In this document: positions 25,197 to 34,533 of the stretch, in pieces
Layout of the letters: every line of letters begins with the position of its first letter
How positions within the stretch are numbered: the stretch's first letter is position 1
From: JAMLHH01 sp037189845
GTDB lineage: Bacteria > Bacteroidota > Bacteroidia > Chitinophagales > JADIYW01
Reading direction: 5' to 3'
Assembly: GCA_037189845.1 (NCBI GenBank)
Contig: JBBCIS010000002.1
Span: 177,578-241,577, forward strand
Length of the DNA: 64,000 nt
Notes under the pieces: generated by a model
What the model was told of the DNA's origin: nothing
What the model saw: the letters and a program-made list of their open reading frames with translations, nothing else
Database searches by the model: none
Position numbers and translations under genes: made by a program

Positions 25197-26519
25197 CTAG
25201 TACCTGTAATAATCAGGTTTATACGGTCCATCCGCAGATATACCTAAATATTCTGATTGTACCGGAGTCAGCACATCCAATTCTACACCGATTTTTTTCA
25301 AATGTAAACGGGCTACTTTTTCATCCAGATGTTTAGGAAGTACGTATACATCATTAGAATATTTACCCGGATTCATCCATATTTCCAATTGTGCGAGTAC
25401 CTGATTTGTGAAAGAATTACTCATCACAAAAGAAGGGTGACCAGTTGCACAACCTAAATTCATCAAACGACCTTCCGCCAAAACAATCACATCTTTGCCA
25501 TCAATAGTGTATTTATCGACCTGAGGCTTGATCTCTACTTTTGTATGACCATAGTTTTTGTTCAGCCATGCCATATCAATTTCGATATCAAAGTGCCCGA
25601 TGTTACTTACAATAGCTTTATCTTTCAAGCTTCTGAAAGCAGCTTCGTTTATAATGTCTCTGCAACCGGTAGTAGTAACAATGATATCCGCTTCTTTTGC
25701 AGCATCAATCATTTTCTTCACTTCGAAGCCTTCCATAGCAGCCTGTAACGCACAGATTGGGTCGATTTCAGTTACAATTACCCTCGCTCCTGCTCCTCTC
25801 AAAGACTCAGCAGAACCTTTTCCAACATCACCATAACCTGCTACTACAGCAACCTTACCGGCAATCATCACATCTGTTGCACGGCGGATAGCGTCCACAC
25901 AACTTTCACGACAGCCATATTTGTTGTCAAATTTAGACTTGGTGACCGAATCATTGATATTAATAGCCGGAATAGGTAACGTTCCGTTTTTAACTCTGTC
26001 GTATAATCTGTGTACACCGGTAGTAGTTTCTTCTGAAAGACCTTTTACATGCTGGATCAATTCAGGATATACATCCAATACCATATTAGTCAGGTCTCCG
26101 CCATCATCCAGAATCATATTCAATGGCTTGTCCTCAGAACCAAAGAACAAAGTCTGTTCAATACACCAGTTAAATTCTTCTTCATTCATGCCTTTCCACG
26201 CATAAACAGGAATTCCGGCAGCAGCAATCGCAGCGGCAGCATGATCCTGGGTAGAGAAGATATTACAGGAAGACCATTTTACTTCAGCACCTAATGCTAC
26301 TAATGTTTCAATGAGTACTGCAGTCTGAATGGTCATGTGCAGACATCCTGCAATACGCGCGCCTTTCAATGGCTGAGATGGGCCAAATTCTTCTCTGATG
26401 GCCATCAGACCCGGCATTTCAGCTTCTGCCAATTCTATTTCTTTGCGTCCCCATTCAGCTAAAGAAATATCTTTTACTTTGTATGGCAGCGCTAAATCAA
26501 TTGCAGCTTTTTGTGACAT
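25197..26519 (-). CDS. ahcY: Adenosylhomocysteinase
   Basis: A 440-residue enzyme that hydrolyses S-adenosylhomocysteine to adenosine and homocysteine, closing the methyl cycle. Family motifs are clear: NIFSTQDHAAAAI, the NAD-binding GYGDVGKGSAESLRGAGARV, and the C-terminal DGPYKPDYYRY. The length is normal. It is transcribed alone, leftward. Confidence 0.96.
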   Translation of the reverse strand: MSQKAAIDLALPYKVKDISLAEWGRKEIELAEAEMPGLMAIREEFGPSQPLKGARIAGCLHMTIQTAVLIETLVALGAEVKWSSCNIFSTQDHAAAAIAAAGIPVYAWKGMNEEEFNWCIEQTLFFGSEDKPLNMILDDGGDLTNMVLDVYPELIQHVKGLSEETTTGVHRLYDRVKNGTLPIPAININDSVTKSKFDNKYGCRESCVDAIRRATDVMIAGKVAVVAGYGDVGKGSAESLRGAGARVIVTEIDPICALQAAMEGFEVKKMIDAAKEADIIVTTTGCRDIINEAAFRSLKDKAIVSNIGHFDIEIDMAWLNKNYGHTKVEIKPQVDKYTIDGKDVIVLAEGRLMNLGCATGHPSFVMSNSFTNQVLAQLEIWMNPGKYSNDVYVLPKHLDEKVARLHLKKIGVELDVLTPVQSEYLGISADGPYKPDYYRY

Positions 26520-26754
26520 TTATTTCAATTTTAAGGTTTCAAAGTTAGTGAAAAAATATGTGAACTGATGGAATTCATTTCATCATTAATATAAAGACAA
26601 GACTATCATCCTTTTGTTTAAAGAAATCAGAATTCTTCTGATAACACCCAACAACTATTATAGTATTTCTATCTATAAACGGGAATCTGACCAGGCTGAA
26701 CTATTACGCCCCTGACAAATAATCTGAAATTACAGGAAAAAGTCTGTCAGCAAA

Positions 26755-27399
26755 TTAAGATTTCACCTCTTTCTCCCTGGTCAACTTAGTCAGGATAACA
26801 GGCACAAATGGCAGTATCACCAGAATGATAATAAAGTAAGTCAGGTTATCTTTTACAAAAGGTAAATCTCCAAAGAAGTATCCTGCAAATGTCAATGAAG
26901 AAATCCACAGTACTGCGCCTATGACATTATAAAGCATATACCTCATCCAGTTCATCTGACCGATTCCTGCTACAAAGGGAACAAAAGAACGGACAATCGG
27001 GAAAAAACGACTTAATATCACTGCTGCAGCACCGTACTTATTATAGAATCTTTCTGCTGCCGTTACGTTTTCAGGTTTAAAGAAAGGCATCTTACCTGAT
27101 TGAACTATTCCTCTTCCGAATTTATAACCGATAGTATAGTTCAGCATATTACCTGTAATCGCTGCTATGATCAGGAGTATATTGACCAGATAAATATCCA
27201 GAGGTATATCCGGTTTGGCTGCTATAGCTCCTACTGCAAACAATAGTGTATCTCCCGGCAGGAATGTCATGATGATCAATCCTGTCTCTGAAAAAATGAT
27301 AAAAAACAGTAACGCATAAGTCCAGTAACCCATACTGGAAATCACTGCACCTAATGAGGTATCAAGATTAAAAACAAAATCTTTGATGGTTTCTAACAT
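26755..27399 (-). CDS. DedA-family membrane protein
   Basis: 214 residues with about five membrane segments. It has DedA/SNARE-associated family motifs: FLPGDTLLFAVGAIAA, the amphipathic GAAAVILSRFFPIVRSFVPFVAG and GAVLWISSLTFAGYFFG. DedA proteins are implicated in lipid-carrier or phospholipid flipping. The length is normal. The 26520-26754 gap upstream of its end contains nothing recognisable. Confidence 0.88.
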   Translation of the reverse strand: MLETIKDFVFNLDTSLGAVISSMGYWTYALLFFIIFSETGLIIMTFLPGDTLLFAVGAIAAKPDIPLDIYLVNILLIIAAITGNMLNYTIGYKFGRGIVQSGKMPFFKPENVTAAERFYNKYGAAAVILSRFFPIVRSFVPFVAGIGQMNWMRYMLYNVIGAVLWISSLTFAGYFFGDLPFVKDNLTYFIIILVILPFVPVILTKLTREKEVKS

Positions 27400-27514
27400 G
27401 CTTCTTTGAGATAAAATACTGATATAAAAGTAGATAATATAGCTGCATCAGCAATAGATGAAGAATAGAGCATCGGAACACTCCCAAAAAGGTAATATGA
27501 ATGATTTAACCGGC

Positions 27515-28663
27515 TCATTGGATCACTTTAAACTGAATGCCTTTTTGTTGTAAACGATTTAGATATTTTTCACCTAAAGCACCTGCGGGAGTCATCACAC
27601 CTCCTTTGTTTTTGAAAAAATCCTGATTTTCAATGATGGTCAAAGCTGCTTCTGCTATCATTTTAGAAGTTTCAGTATAGCCGGGGTCTCCACCGGAAAC
27701 GCTGGTAATGACCTGCTTATTTTGCGACTTTCCGATAAATTTCAATTCAAAACGGGATTTTGCTCTCTCCGACTCAGAAGGTCCTTGTCCGCTGGGTTTC
27801 CATTTCAGGATTTGTTGTCTGAGCGCCTCTACCCTGCTGGCGATCAATAATGCACCCGCACCCAATAGTGTAATCCCTGCTGTATAAGGCTTGTCAAGAC
27901 CTACATATTGAGCATAAGAAAATCGCTCTCCGAATATATCTTTTCGCTCGCGGCTGGATCTGCTCACAATCACAGTATCTACCACAGGCATCGGCAATGC
28001 CCATTTCCTGACCTGCTTCTGATAATGTATATTCTCGAATTGTTTTTGACCAAATTTGTGTGCAGGATTCAAAAGATCATCTTCTGTCAATCCTTCTATC
28101 ACTCCCATTGCTGAACTCAATGTACCTCCTGAAAAACCGGCTTTGGCACTCAGATAACACTGAACGGATTTATCATCGCCTGTACCTAATTGCTGAGCTG
28201 TATAAAATGCTCCTAAATCTGCAGGAACGCTGTCAAAACCACAGCTGTTGATGATCAATGAGTGACTTCTTTCAGCAGGAAAATTGTAATGCTTGTAAAC
28301 ATGATTTACATAAGCCGGCTCACCGCTCAGATCCAGACAATGTGTACCGGCTTCTACGCAGGCTTTGACGATGGGTTCACCGTGAAGAACATATGGACCA
28401 ACCGTAGTGATGACTATTTTTGCAGATTTTGCCAATGTTTCCAGACTTTCCGGCTGATCAGTATCAGCTATCAGCAGATCAAGATCTGATAGCTCAGGAT
28501 TTTTGGCAACTAAAAGATTTTTCACCTGAATAAGCTTTTCCTTATTTCTTCCGGCAATCGCCCATTTTACACGAGCAGGGTCTGTATTTACTGCTAAATA
28601 TTCAGCTACCAATTGTCCCGTAAATCCTGTAGCACCATAGACTACGATATCGTATTTCTTCAA
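27515..28663 (-). CDS. Saccharopine dehydrogenase-like / enoyl reductase
   Basis: 382 residues beginning KKYDIVVYGATGFTGQLVAEYL, an NAD(P)-binding Rossmann GxTGxxG motif. The family block CVEAGTHCLDLSGEPAYVNHV follows, then CGFDSVPADLGA. This matches saccharopine dehydrogenase NADP-binding domain proteins related to the trans-acting enoyl reductases of lipid synthesis. The substrate is not known. Confidence 0.82.
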   Translation of the reverse strand: MKKYDIVVYGATGFTGQLVAEYLAVNTDPARVKWAIAGRNKEKLIQVKNLLVAKNPELSDLDLLIADTDQPESLETLAKSAKIVITTVGPYVLHGEPIVKACVEAGTHCLDLSGEPAYVNHVYKHYNFPAERSHSLIINSCGFDSVPADLGAFYTAQQLGTGDDKSVQCYLSAKAGFSGGTLSSAMGVIEGLTEDDLLNPAHKFGQKQFENIHYQKQVRKWALPMPVVDTVIVSRSSRERKDIFGERFSYAQYVGLDKPYTAGITLLGAGALLIASRVEALRQQILKWKPSGQGPSESERAKSRFELKFIGKSQNKQVITSVSGGDPGYTETSKMIAEAALTIIENQDFFKNKGGVMTPAGALGEKYLNRLQQKGIQFKVIQ

Positions 28664-28808
28664 AGATTCCCTTTTTATTTCTCCAGATATAAGAAAGCGT
28701 CAAACATAGAAAAAAGTTCACCAAAAATGGTGAGCAACCCAAGATTTAAGCTTTTTTTCACAATACCTTTCTTGTAAACAAATACAGAAGCGAATGTTAA
28801 TAAATCTT

Positions 28809-28838
28809 TTTGAGGTAGCAAGTAAATTTATATCTTTG
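28809..28838 (+). promoter_or_regulatory. Bacteroidota-type promoter of fbaB
   Basis: TTTG at 28809-28812 and TATCTTTG at 28831-28838 are separated by 18 bp, matching the -33/-7 consensus. The start codon is 20 bp further, giving a very short leader. Confidence 0.65.
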
Positions 28839-28857
28839 TGCCACAAGATAATTTCTC

Positions 28858-29919
28858 ATGAATCGTCAAAAAATCGTTGAATTAATCGGAGAAGAACAAG
28901 CAGCTTATCTGTTAGATCATCAATCAAATACAATTTCAAAAAATCTATTACATCTGCCAGGCAGTGACTTTGTAGACAGGATCTGGACACAGTCTAATCG
29001 CAGTCCCCAGGTTTTAAGAAGCTTACAGGATCTATACGGCACAGGTCGTCTGGCTGACTCAGGATATCTGTCTATCCTTCCGGTAGATCAGGGTATAGAG
29101 CACTCTGCGGGTGCCAGCTTTGCTCCTAACCCGATCTATTTCGACTCTGAGAATATCGTAAAACTAGCAATAGAAGGCGGTTGTAATGCCGTAGCTTCTA
29201 CTTACGGAGTTTTGGGTTCTGTGGCAAGAAAATATGCGCACAAAATTCCTTTCATCGTAAAAATCAACCACAACGAATTTTTATCTTATCCGAATACTTT
29301 TGATCAGGTGCTTTTCGGTACGATTAAAAATGCATGGGATATGGGTGCTGTAGCTGTCGGAGCAACTATCTATTTCGGCAGTGATACTTCCAGAAGACAA
29401 ATCGTAGAAATAGCAAAAGCTTTTGACTATGCTCATGAATTGGGTATGGCAACTATCCTTTGGTGCTACACAAGAAATAACGCATTCAAAAAAGATGGTG
29501 TAGATTATCACACTTCTACTGACTTATCATCTCAGGCGAATCATATCGGAGTGACTATTCAGGCTGATATCATCAAGCAAAAGCTTTCTACCAATAACGG
29601 TGGTTACAATGCTATTGATTTCGGAAAAACTCACAAAAAAGTATATTCTGAACTGACGACTGATCACCCTATCGATTTGAACAGATATCAGGTGGCAAAC
29701 TGCTACATGGGTCGCGCAGGACTGATCAATTCCGGTGGCGAATCCAAAGGTGCTTCTGACTTAGCAGAAGCTGTAACAACTGCTATCATCAACAAAAGAG
29801 CTGGTGGTCAGGGATTGATTTCCGGAAGAAAAGCATTCCAGAAACCAATGAATGAAGGTGTGGCTCTATTGAATGCAATTCAGGATATCTACCTGAGTGC
29901 AGATGTCGATATCGCATAA
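28858..29919 (+). CDS. fbaB: Class I fructose-bisphosphate aldolase, DhnA type
   Basis: 353 residues. The core has LPVDQGIEHSAGASF, NAVASTYGVLG, PFIVKINHNE with the likely Schiff-base region, and GLISGRKAFQKP near the C-terminus. It splits fructose 1,6-bisphosphate in glycolysis or joins trioses in gluconeogenesis. The length suits the archaeal/bacterial DhnA family, which is distinct from the zinc class II enzyme. It has its own promoter and terminator. Confidence 0.92.
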   Translation: MNRQKIVELIGEEQAAYLLDHQSNTISKNLLHLPGSDFVDRIWTQSNRSPQVLRSLQDLYGTGRLADSGYLSILPVDQGIEHSAGASFAPNPIYFDSENIVKLAIEGGCNAVASTYGVLGSVARKYAHKIPFIVKINHNEFLSYPNTFDQVLFGTIKNAWDMGAVAVGATIYFGSDTSRRQIVEIAKAFDYAHELGMATILWCYTRNNAFKKDGVDYHTSTDLSSQANHIGVTIQADIIKQKLSTNNGGYNAIDFGKTHKKVYSELTTDHPIDLNRYQVANCYMGRAGLINSGGESKGASDLAEAVTTAIINKRAGGQGLISGRKAFQKPMNEGVALLNAIQDIYLSADVDIA

Positions 29920-29944
29920 TCTGAAAAGGTTACCAAATCATACG

Positions 29945-29970
29945 AAAGGACATCCAATGGGGTGTCCTTT
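29945..29970 (+). terminator. Terminator of fbaB
   Basis: AAAGGACATCC, loop AATG, GGGTGTCCTTT, followed by TTTTC. The following transposon target duplication begins at 29971, right at the T tract. Confidence 0.8.
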
Positions 29971-29978
29971 TTCATTAA
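29971..29978. repeat. Left copy of 8-bp target duplication
   Basis: TTCATTAA, identical to 36616-36623 immediately beyond the right inverted repeat. Confidence 0.85.
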
Positions 29979-30071
29979 AGTAACTACATATTAAATTACA
30001 CAAGGATATTTATATTTAGTTATGTGTTTAATCTTTAGAAAAAATAAATTATAATTTTAAAAAATAAAAAA

Positions 30072-30392
30072 ATGAAAGAAGAATTAGAAAGCGATAAAGA
30101 ATTAGATATTGATTGGAGACATCTAATGTATCAATATAAGACTTTACCTAAAGAGGAATATACAGATAAGCATATTGAACTATTAAAAAAGTTTAATGAT
30201 ATGTTTGATAGATTTAAAAAAGAATTTGAAGAATTTAAGAGAAATGAGCTAAATGATTTTTTAAAAGAAAACGACCAAAGATTTGAAATTGAAAGTAATT
30301 GGGGAGTTCATTTAACCTTTGGTGTTCTTGTGGGTGTATTTCAAAAATTTGATGAAGAATATGAGGGCTATAGAAACTATTTTTATAATTAA
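30072..30392 (+). CDS. Hypothetical cargo protein, 106 aa
   Basis: A highly charged helical protein (KFNDMFDRFKKEFEEFKRNE) with a more hydrophobic C-terminus (NWGVHLTFGVLVGVFQKFDE). First gene from the left transposon end, convergent with the transposase operon. No family recognised. Confidence 0.5.
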   Translation: MKEELESDKELDIDWRHLMYQYKTLPKEEYTDKHIELLKKFNDMFDRFKKEFEEFKRNELNDFLKENDQRFEIESNWGVHLTFGVLVGVFQKFDEEYEGYRNYFYN

Positions 30393-30397
30393 TCGTC

Positions 30398-30661
30398 TTA
30401 ATGATTAATGTTTATAACAGAGCCTGAGTCCTTAAATTCAATAACTATTGCCCTTCGTACTTTTGCTGATAAAGTAATTTTTATATCCCTAAAATCTATT
30501 TGAGCTTGTTGAGGTGTTGTTTCCTCTTTTATAAGAGTTGTATAAGGCAAATTTTTTCTATTGTAAGTATCAAGGTATCCTTTTTTTAACATTTCTTCTT
30601 TGAATTTCTCATGCATATCTCCGTCTGATTCAATATCATAAGATAACAAAATATGTGGCAT
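30398..30661 (-). CDS. Small cargo protein with possible Cas2/VapD-like fold
   Basis: The frame opens at 30721, but MPHILLSYDIESDGDMHEKF at 30661 is the likely start, giving about 87 residues. The beginning, a hydrophobic strand ending in SYDIE followed by a helix KFKEEMLKKGY, recalls the ferredoxin-like start of Cas2 and VapD nucleases. This is a weak resemblance only. It follows the 114-residue gene closely and is the last gene of the transposase operon. Confidence 0.5.
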   Translation of the reverse strand: MPHILLSYDIESDGDMHEKFKEEMLKKGYLDTYNRKNLPYTTLIKEETTPQQAQIDFRDIKITLSAKVRRAIVIEFKDSGSVININH

Positions 30662-30724
30662 AAAATAATAGTTTTTAATAAAAATAGGCAAGTTAACTAT
30701 ATCAATTGAAAAGAATAGCAAATA

Positions 30725-31069
30725 CTACTTTTTCTTATTGGGATTGACCTTTAATAGTTTACCTAATATTTCGTCAAAGTCTTTATCATATTCTTTCTTG
30801 CCTCTTTTAATATAGCTTTCAAACTCTTTACTGTCTTTACTTTTAGTCATATAGTTAACGACATTCAAAGTCTTATCATATACAATAGAGCTTTGTTTTA
30901 ATAGCTGTATATTGAATACTGGAATACCTTTGATAAATAGCTTAATGCCACCCTCGTCATCACTGATATGAAAGTATATAAAGTCTATAGCTAAATTTTG
31001 TATAGTATCATTGGGATATAGTCTATTAGATTCACTTAAAAATCTATTATATAGTTCTTCTACGTTCAT
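30725..31069 (-). CDS. Hypothetical cargo protein downstream of transposase
   Basis: 114 residues (MNVEELYNRFLSESNRLYPN...), soluble, with a Lys-rich C-terminus (KLLKVNPNKKK). It starts 7 bp after the transposase stop, so it is probably translated from the same mRNA. It could be a toxin, antitoxin or transposition helper; no motif decides. Confidence 0.5.
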   Translation of the reverse strand: MNVEELYNRFLSESNRLYPNDTIQNLAIDFIYFHISDDEGGIKLFIKGIPVFNIQLLKQSSIVYDKTLNVVNYMTKSKDSKEFESYIKRGKKEYDKDFDEILGKLLKVNPNKKK

Positions 31070-31076
31070 TAATATA

Positions 31077-32003
31077 TTAATTGATTAGAGACTTATAGGT
31101 TAATCTTTTATTGTTGGCTTGTTGTAAAAATAGATTGAAATTTTCTTCCGAGGAATTAATTCTGTTACTATATCTGAAAGAAAATTCATCAGCATATTTT
31201 TGTAGATGTTTTCTACTTGTTGAATGATAGATACCTAAGATACCTCTTTTGAATAAAGACCAAAATCCCTCAATAGTATTTGTATAGCAATTACCATTTA
31301 CAAACTCTCTATTGCTGTGATTTACAATTTTATGATTGAAATGCTTATTTAATCCATTATAAGCAGTCCATTCATCAGACATAAGATTTGCTCCTAGGGT
31401 GATATTTTTGAAGATAATTGGTTGAATTGTTTGAGCAGTTGTATCGGAGATAACAAAACATTTTACTGTTTTCTGTTCTCTATTAATAAGACCCAATACT
31501 GGTGTTTTATCTTTAAATGACCTGCCTTGAGAGTTTTTAACTTTTTTATGGGGATGTCTATTTTTGTTTTTGCCACCTACAAACGTTTCATCAACTTCAA
31601 TAGTGCTATTTTCATCAGAAAGAAAATCACTTTCTTTCATAGCATGTCTAAGTCTATGGAGAATAAACCAACTACTCTTTTGAGTTATATTTAAGTCATT
31701 TGCTAATTGTAATGATGAAATGCCTTTTTTATGTGCGGTAAGAAAATAGATAGCAATAAACCATTGTCGTAATGGAATCTTAGTTCCTTCAAAGATTGTA
31801 TTGGTTTTTACATTGAAGTATTTATTTGTATTTCTACATTTATAGCGATTGTTTTTGCATTTATATACTTGTGAAGTAGCATCAAAAGGAGAAACAACTC
31901 CATTTTTCCAACGAATACTTTCGAGGTGAGCAATACAATCATTTTCTGTTGGAAATGCATTTACTAACTGCCAGATACTTTTAAACGATTTCAACTTTAT
32001 CAT
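31077..32003 (-). CDS. IS1595-family (ISXO2-like) transposase
   Basis: The frame opens at 32039; MIKLKSFKSIWQLVNAFP at 32003 matches the usual start. The DDE-type catalytic residues are visible: Asp in EVDETFVGGKNKNR, Asp in LMSDEWTAY and Glu in NTIEGFWSLFKRG. The N-terminal zinc ribbon of the family is degraded here: the first CxxC is missing (SPFDAT) and only YKCKNNRYKC remains, unlike the transposase at 48391. It would move the 6.6-kb element by cut-and-paste or a related route. Confidence 0.92.
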   Translation of the reverse strand: MIKLKSFKSIWQLVNAFPTENDCIAHLESIRWKNGVVSPFDATSQVYKCKNNRYKCRNTNKYFNVKTNTIFEGTKIPLRQWFIAIYFLTAHKKGISSLQLANDLNITQKSSWFILHRLRHAMKESDFLSDENSTIEVDETFVGGKNKNRHPHKKVKNSQGRSFKDKTPVLGLINREQKTVKCFVISDTTAQTIQPIIFKNITLGANLMSDEWTAYNGLNKHFNHKIVNHSNREFVNGNCYTNTIEGFWSLFKRGILGIYHSTSRKHLQKYADEFSFRYSNRINSSEENFNLFLQQANNKRLTYKSLIN

Positions 32004-32248
32004 ACCTATTTTCCTAATTTTCAATACTTTAAGATACATAATAATTTTTAATTTATCAACTAAAACATGTTAACTGATAATTAAATAGGTAGAAAAATAT
32101 TATTTAACTCGTATTTATAGCTAAACAAAAAATAATGTTTTATAAATACATATATTTATAAGAAAATAAAGCACGATTTATGTTAATTAGTGGCGGATTA
32201 AAGGTAATGTCCACTGAAATTAATGTTACTCACCAATAAAGAAAAGCA

Positions 32249-32803
32249 GTGATGATTCCAGATTTTGACCACAATCATGTAATACCTCCACATTTAGGTA
32301 ACCCAACCTTACCCTTTCACGTTTCTCCATATGATTGTTCAATTATAGATGTTTGTAGGAAGTTCGCAATTTCAAAACGTAGGATTTTGATTTTGAAAAA
32401 TTTTATAGAGTTTAGAAAAAAAATGAATGACTTAGATATTACCCATGGATTTCAATGGTTAGATGGAAGTTTTATGGAGAATATTGAAGTGTCGCAACAA
32501 AGAGAACCTAATGATTTAGACTTAATAACTTTTTTAGACTTGTCAAAAATTAATAACATTGGTTTTTTGTTAAATAATTTTGAGGATTTTTTTTCGCCTA
32601 ATCTTTCTAAAATGAATTACTTATTAGATCACTATCATGTTGATTTTAGTTATAATCCACTTTATACGATTGAACAAACAAGATACTGGTATCAATTGTT
32701 TTCACATAATAGAAATGGTATTTGGAAAGGAATATTGCAGTTATCTTTAAACACTCCAAATGAAGATGAATATGCACTTGACTATTTAAATTCTTTAAAA
32801 TGA
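32249..32803 (+). CDS. Nucleotidyltransferase-like protein (DUF6932-type)
   Basis: 184 residues. It starts MMIPDFDHNHVIPPHLGNP, the usual opening of DUF6932 proteins. The core WLDGSFMENIE followed by EPNDLDLI is a nucleotidyltransferase signature (G-S then D-x-D). Minimal nucleotidyltransferases act as antitoxins or toxins (MNT/HEPN, AbiEii, tRNA-modifying toxins). Its stop overlaps the next gene start by 4 bp, so the two are translationally coupled. A toxin-antitoxin or defence role is inferred. Confidence 0.7.
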   Translation: MMIPDFDHNHVIPPHLGNPTLPFHVSPYDCSIIDVCRKFAISKRRILILKNFIEFRKKMNDLDITHGFQWLDGSFMENIEVSQQREPNDLDLITFLDLSKINNIGFLLNNFEDFFSPNLSKMNYLLDHYHVDFSYNPLYTIEQTRYWYQLFSHNRNGIWKGILQLSLNTPNEDEYALDYLNSLK

Positions 32804-33699
32804 GCAATATACAGAATTTAAAAGCACAAATAATTGATACTGAAAGGTTACTGGAAATGGTCAAAGACCATCCAACTATGCCTATTCCTCTAAGGGAACG
32901 TCTTGAAATGTTAAAAGAAGAATTAGCAAGCATTTCACAGAAACCATATGTTCCTAAGATTCAGCTTTTATTTAGTGGAAATGCAGTAATTGGCTCTGTA
33001 GGTATTAAATCTTCCTTTGTCAGTAAATTAGTACAACCATTCCATGAAATGATTAAAACCAATGTTGCCATGATTAAATATGGCACTATCAGCCAGAGAG
33101 GAAAAATAAAAAAGAATCAAGGAACAGAACTATATCTAACAGCTTTGCCTAAAGGTTCTTTCGGAATTGAGTTAAGTCAACTACATCCCGATGAAATTTT
33201 TGATTACGCTCATGTAGGACAAGCTATGAATGATGTAATTCATTTGCTTGAAGAATCAACAACAAGTGACGAATCATTTGATAAATTGATTGAATCAACC
33301 CCTAAACGTAATCTAATTAACTTAAAAAACTTCTTGAAAGTAATTGTTGAAGAGCAGTCAATTTTAAAAATAGAGAGTAGTCATTTAAGTTTAGTCTTAC
33401 CCAAAGATAAAGTTATTGAAGCTTGGGAAAGAGTTTCATTTTCGGTTGGGGAAGAATACGAATTAATTAAACATGGGACATTTAGAGGACTGTTACTTGA
33501 TTCAGGGAAATTTGAGATAGTAGATATTGATGGTGTAAAAATATCTGGGTTTATATCTGAAAACTTAGACGAAGATACATTAATAAGATATGACAAAGAA
33601 TATCTAAATACAGAATGTGAAATACACTTAAAAGTTTTAACCACTAAATATAAAACGGGAAACGAAAAGATAGAATATGAGTTGTTAGAGATTCGATAA
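32800..33699 (+). CDS. Partner of nucleotidyltransferase-like protein, unknown
   Basis: 299 residues, soluble. A helical N-terminal segment of about 45 residues (AQIIDTERLLEMVKDHPTMP) leads to a mixed domain containing LFSGNAVIGSVGI and YLTALPKGSFGIELSQL. The C-terminal region FRGLLLDSGKFEIVDIDGVK resembles a small beta-barrel. It overlaps the upstream gene by ATGA. I do not recognise the family. Its strict coupling suggests that the two proteins work together. Confidence 0.65.
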   Translation: MSNIQNLKAQIIDTERLLEMVKDHPTMPIPLRERLEMLKEELASISQKPYVPKIQLLFSGNAVIGSVGIKSSFVSKLVQPFHEMIKTNVAMIKYGTISQRGKIKKNQGTELYLTALPKGSFGIELSQLHPDEIFDYAHVGQAMNDVIHLLEESTTSDESFDKLIESTPKRNLINLKNFLKVIVEEQSILKIESSHLSLVLPKDKVIEAWERVSFSVGEEYELIKHGTFRGLLLDSGKFEIVDIDGVKISGFISENLDEDTLIRYDKEYLNTECEIHLKVLTTKYKTGNEKIEYELLEIR

Positions 33700-33727
33700 T
33701 AACCTTTTTCTTATTATTTATGTAATA

Positions 33728-34087
33728 TCACTCTTGAATTCTAATCAATTCAGCTTTCAATCTCTCATTTTCCTGTTCCAACATCTTTATGTACTTCTCC
33801 TTGTAATCATCACCATGAAAGTGCATGTTTTCAGCTCTTGCTCCCAAACCCTGAACTGTACTATTATTTGATACATTGAATATTTGTGTAGCATCAAAGT
33901 TTAGTATCTGAGATACATCTACTCCTATGATATTCGATATTTCCTGTACTCTTGAAATTGTCAAATCAATTTCACCTCTTTCAATTTTAGAGTAATTACT
34001 AAGGCTCATATTGAGGTCTGCGGCCATTTGTTCTCTTGTGATATTTTTCAACTCACGGAACTTCTTAATATTATCACCTATGTTCAT
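33728..34087 (-). CDS. XRE-family regulator with coiled-coil tail
   Basis: 119 residues. An HTH_3 domain occupies about 5-60 (ITREQMAADLNMSLSNYSKIERGEI). A linker and a C-terminal coiled coil follow (YIKMLEQENERLKAELIRI). It is convergent with the nucleotidyltransferase pair and divergent from the membrane-protein genes, so it may regulate either set of cargo genes. Confidence 0.8.
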   Translation of the reverse strand: MNIGDNIKKFRELKNITREQMAADLNMSLSNYSKIERGEIDLTISRVQEISNIIGVDVSQILNFDATQIFNVSNNSTVQGLGARAENMHFHGDDYKEKYIKMLEQENERLKAELIRIQE

Positions 34088-34213
34088 AGTGTCAACAGAG
34101 TGGCAAAAAAGTTATTAAAGTAGCAATATAGCATTAAAAACTATAAGAAATAGCGTTGGACTTAACTTTCTTTGCAATCATTAATCACATTGTTAAGCAA
34201 CCCCAATTCTAAC

Positions 34214-34531
34214 ATGAAAAAGATAGTATTATCAGTAATTGGTTTAGTCATTTTTTTATTCATTTTGACAAATCCCAGTGAAGAAAAACATGAAGAGGCT
34301 TTCATGTCAAAAATTAACTCGTCCATGTATAGTTCAATTACAGAACCTGATGATGATTGGGGACAAGCTGGACAAGCATTGGGTAATACGATTTTAGAAG
34401 TCATGGTAAGAAATGTAGTGAGTGTTGACAACTACTTATTTTTCTCTGCTACTAAAATTAACTATGAAGGTAGTTCAAGCATTGTAGGAATAGGTATGTT
34501 GGGAGTGGTTATTATAACAGAAGAATTTTAA
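34214..34531 (+). CDS. DUF4359-like small exported or membrane protein
   Basis: The start is taken at 34214 (MKKIVLSVIGLVIFLFILTN), giving 105 residues with one N-terminal membrane helix. NPSEEKHEEAF and the C-terminal DNYLFFSATKINYEG...VGIGMLGVV match the DUF4359 pattern. It is the first of four rightward genes with short spacing (2, 3 and about 40 bp). Function unknown. Confidence 0.6.
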   Translation: MKKIVLSVIGLVIFLFILTNPSEEKHEEAFMSKINSSMYSSITEPDDDWGQAGQALGNTILEVMVRNVVSVDNYLFFSATKINYEGSSSIVGIGMLGVVIITEEF

Positions 34532-34533
34532 AT

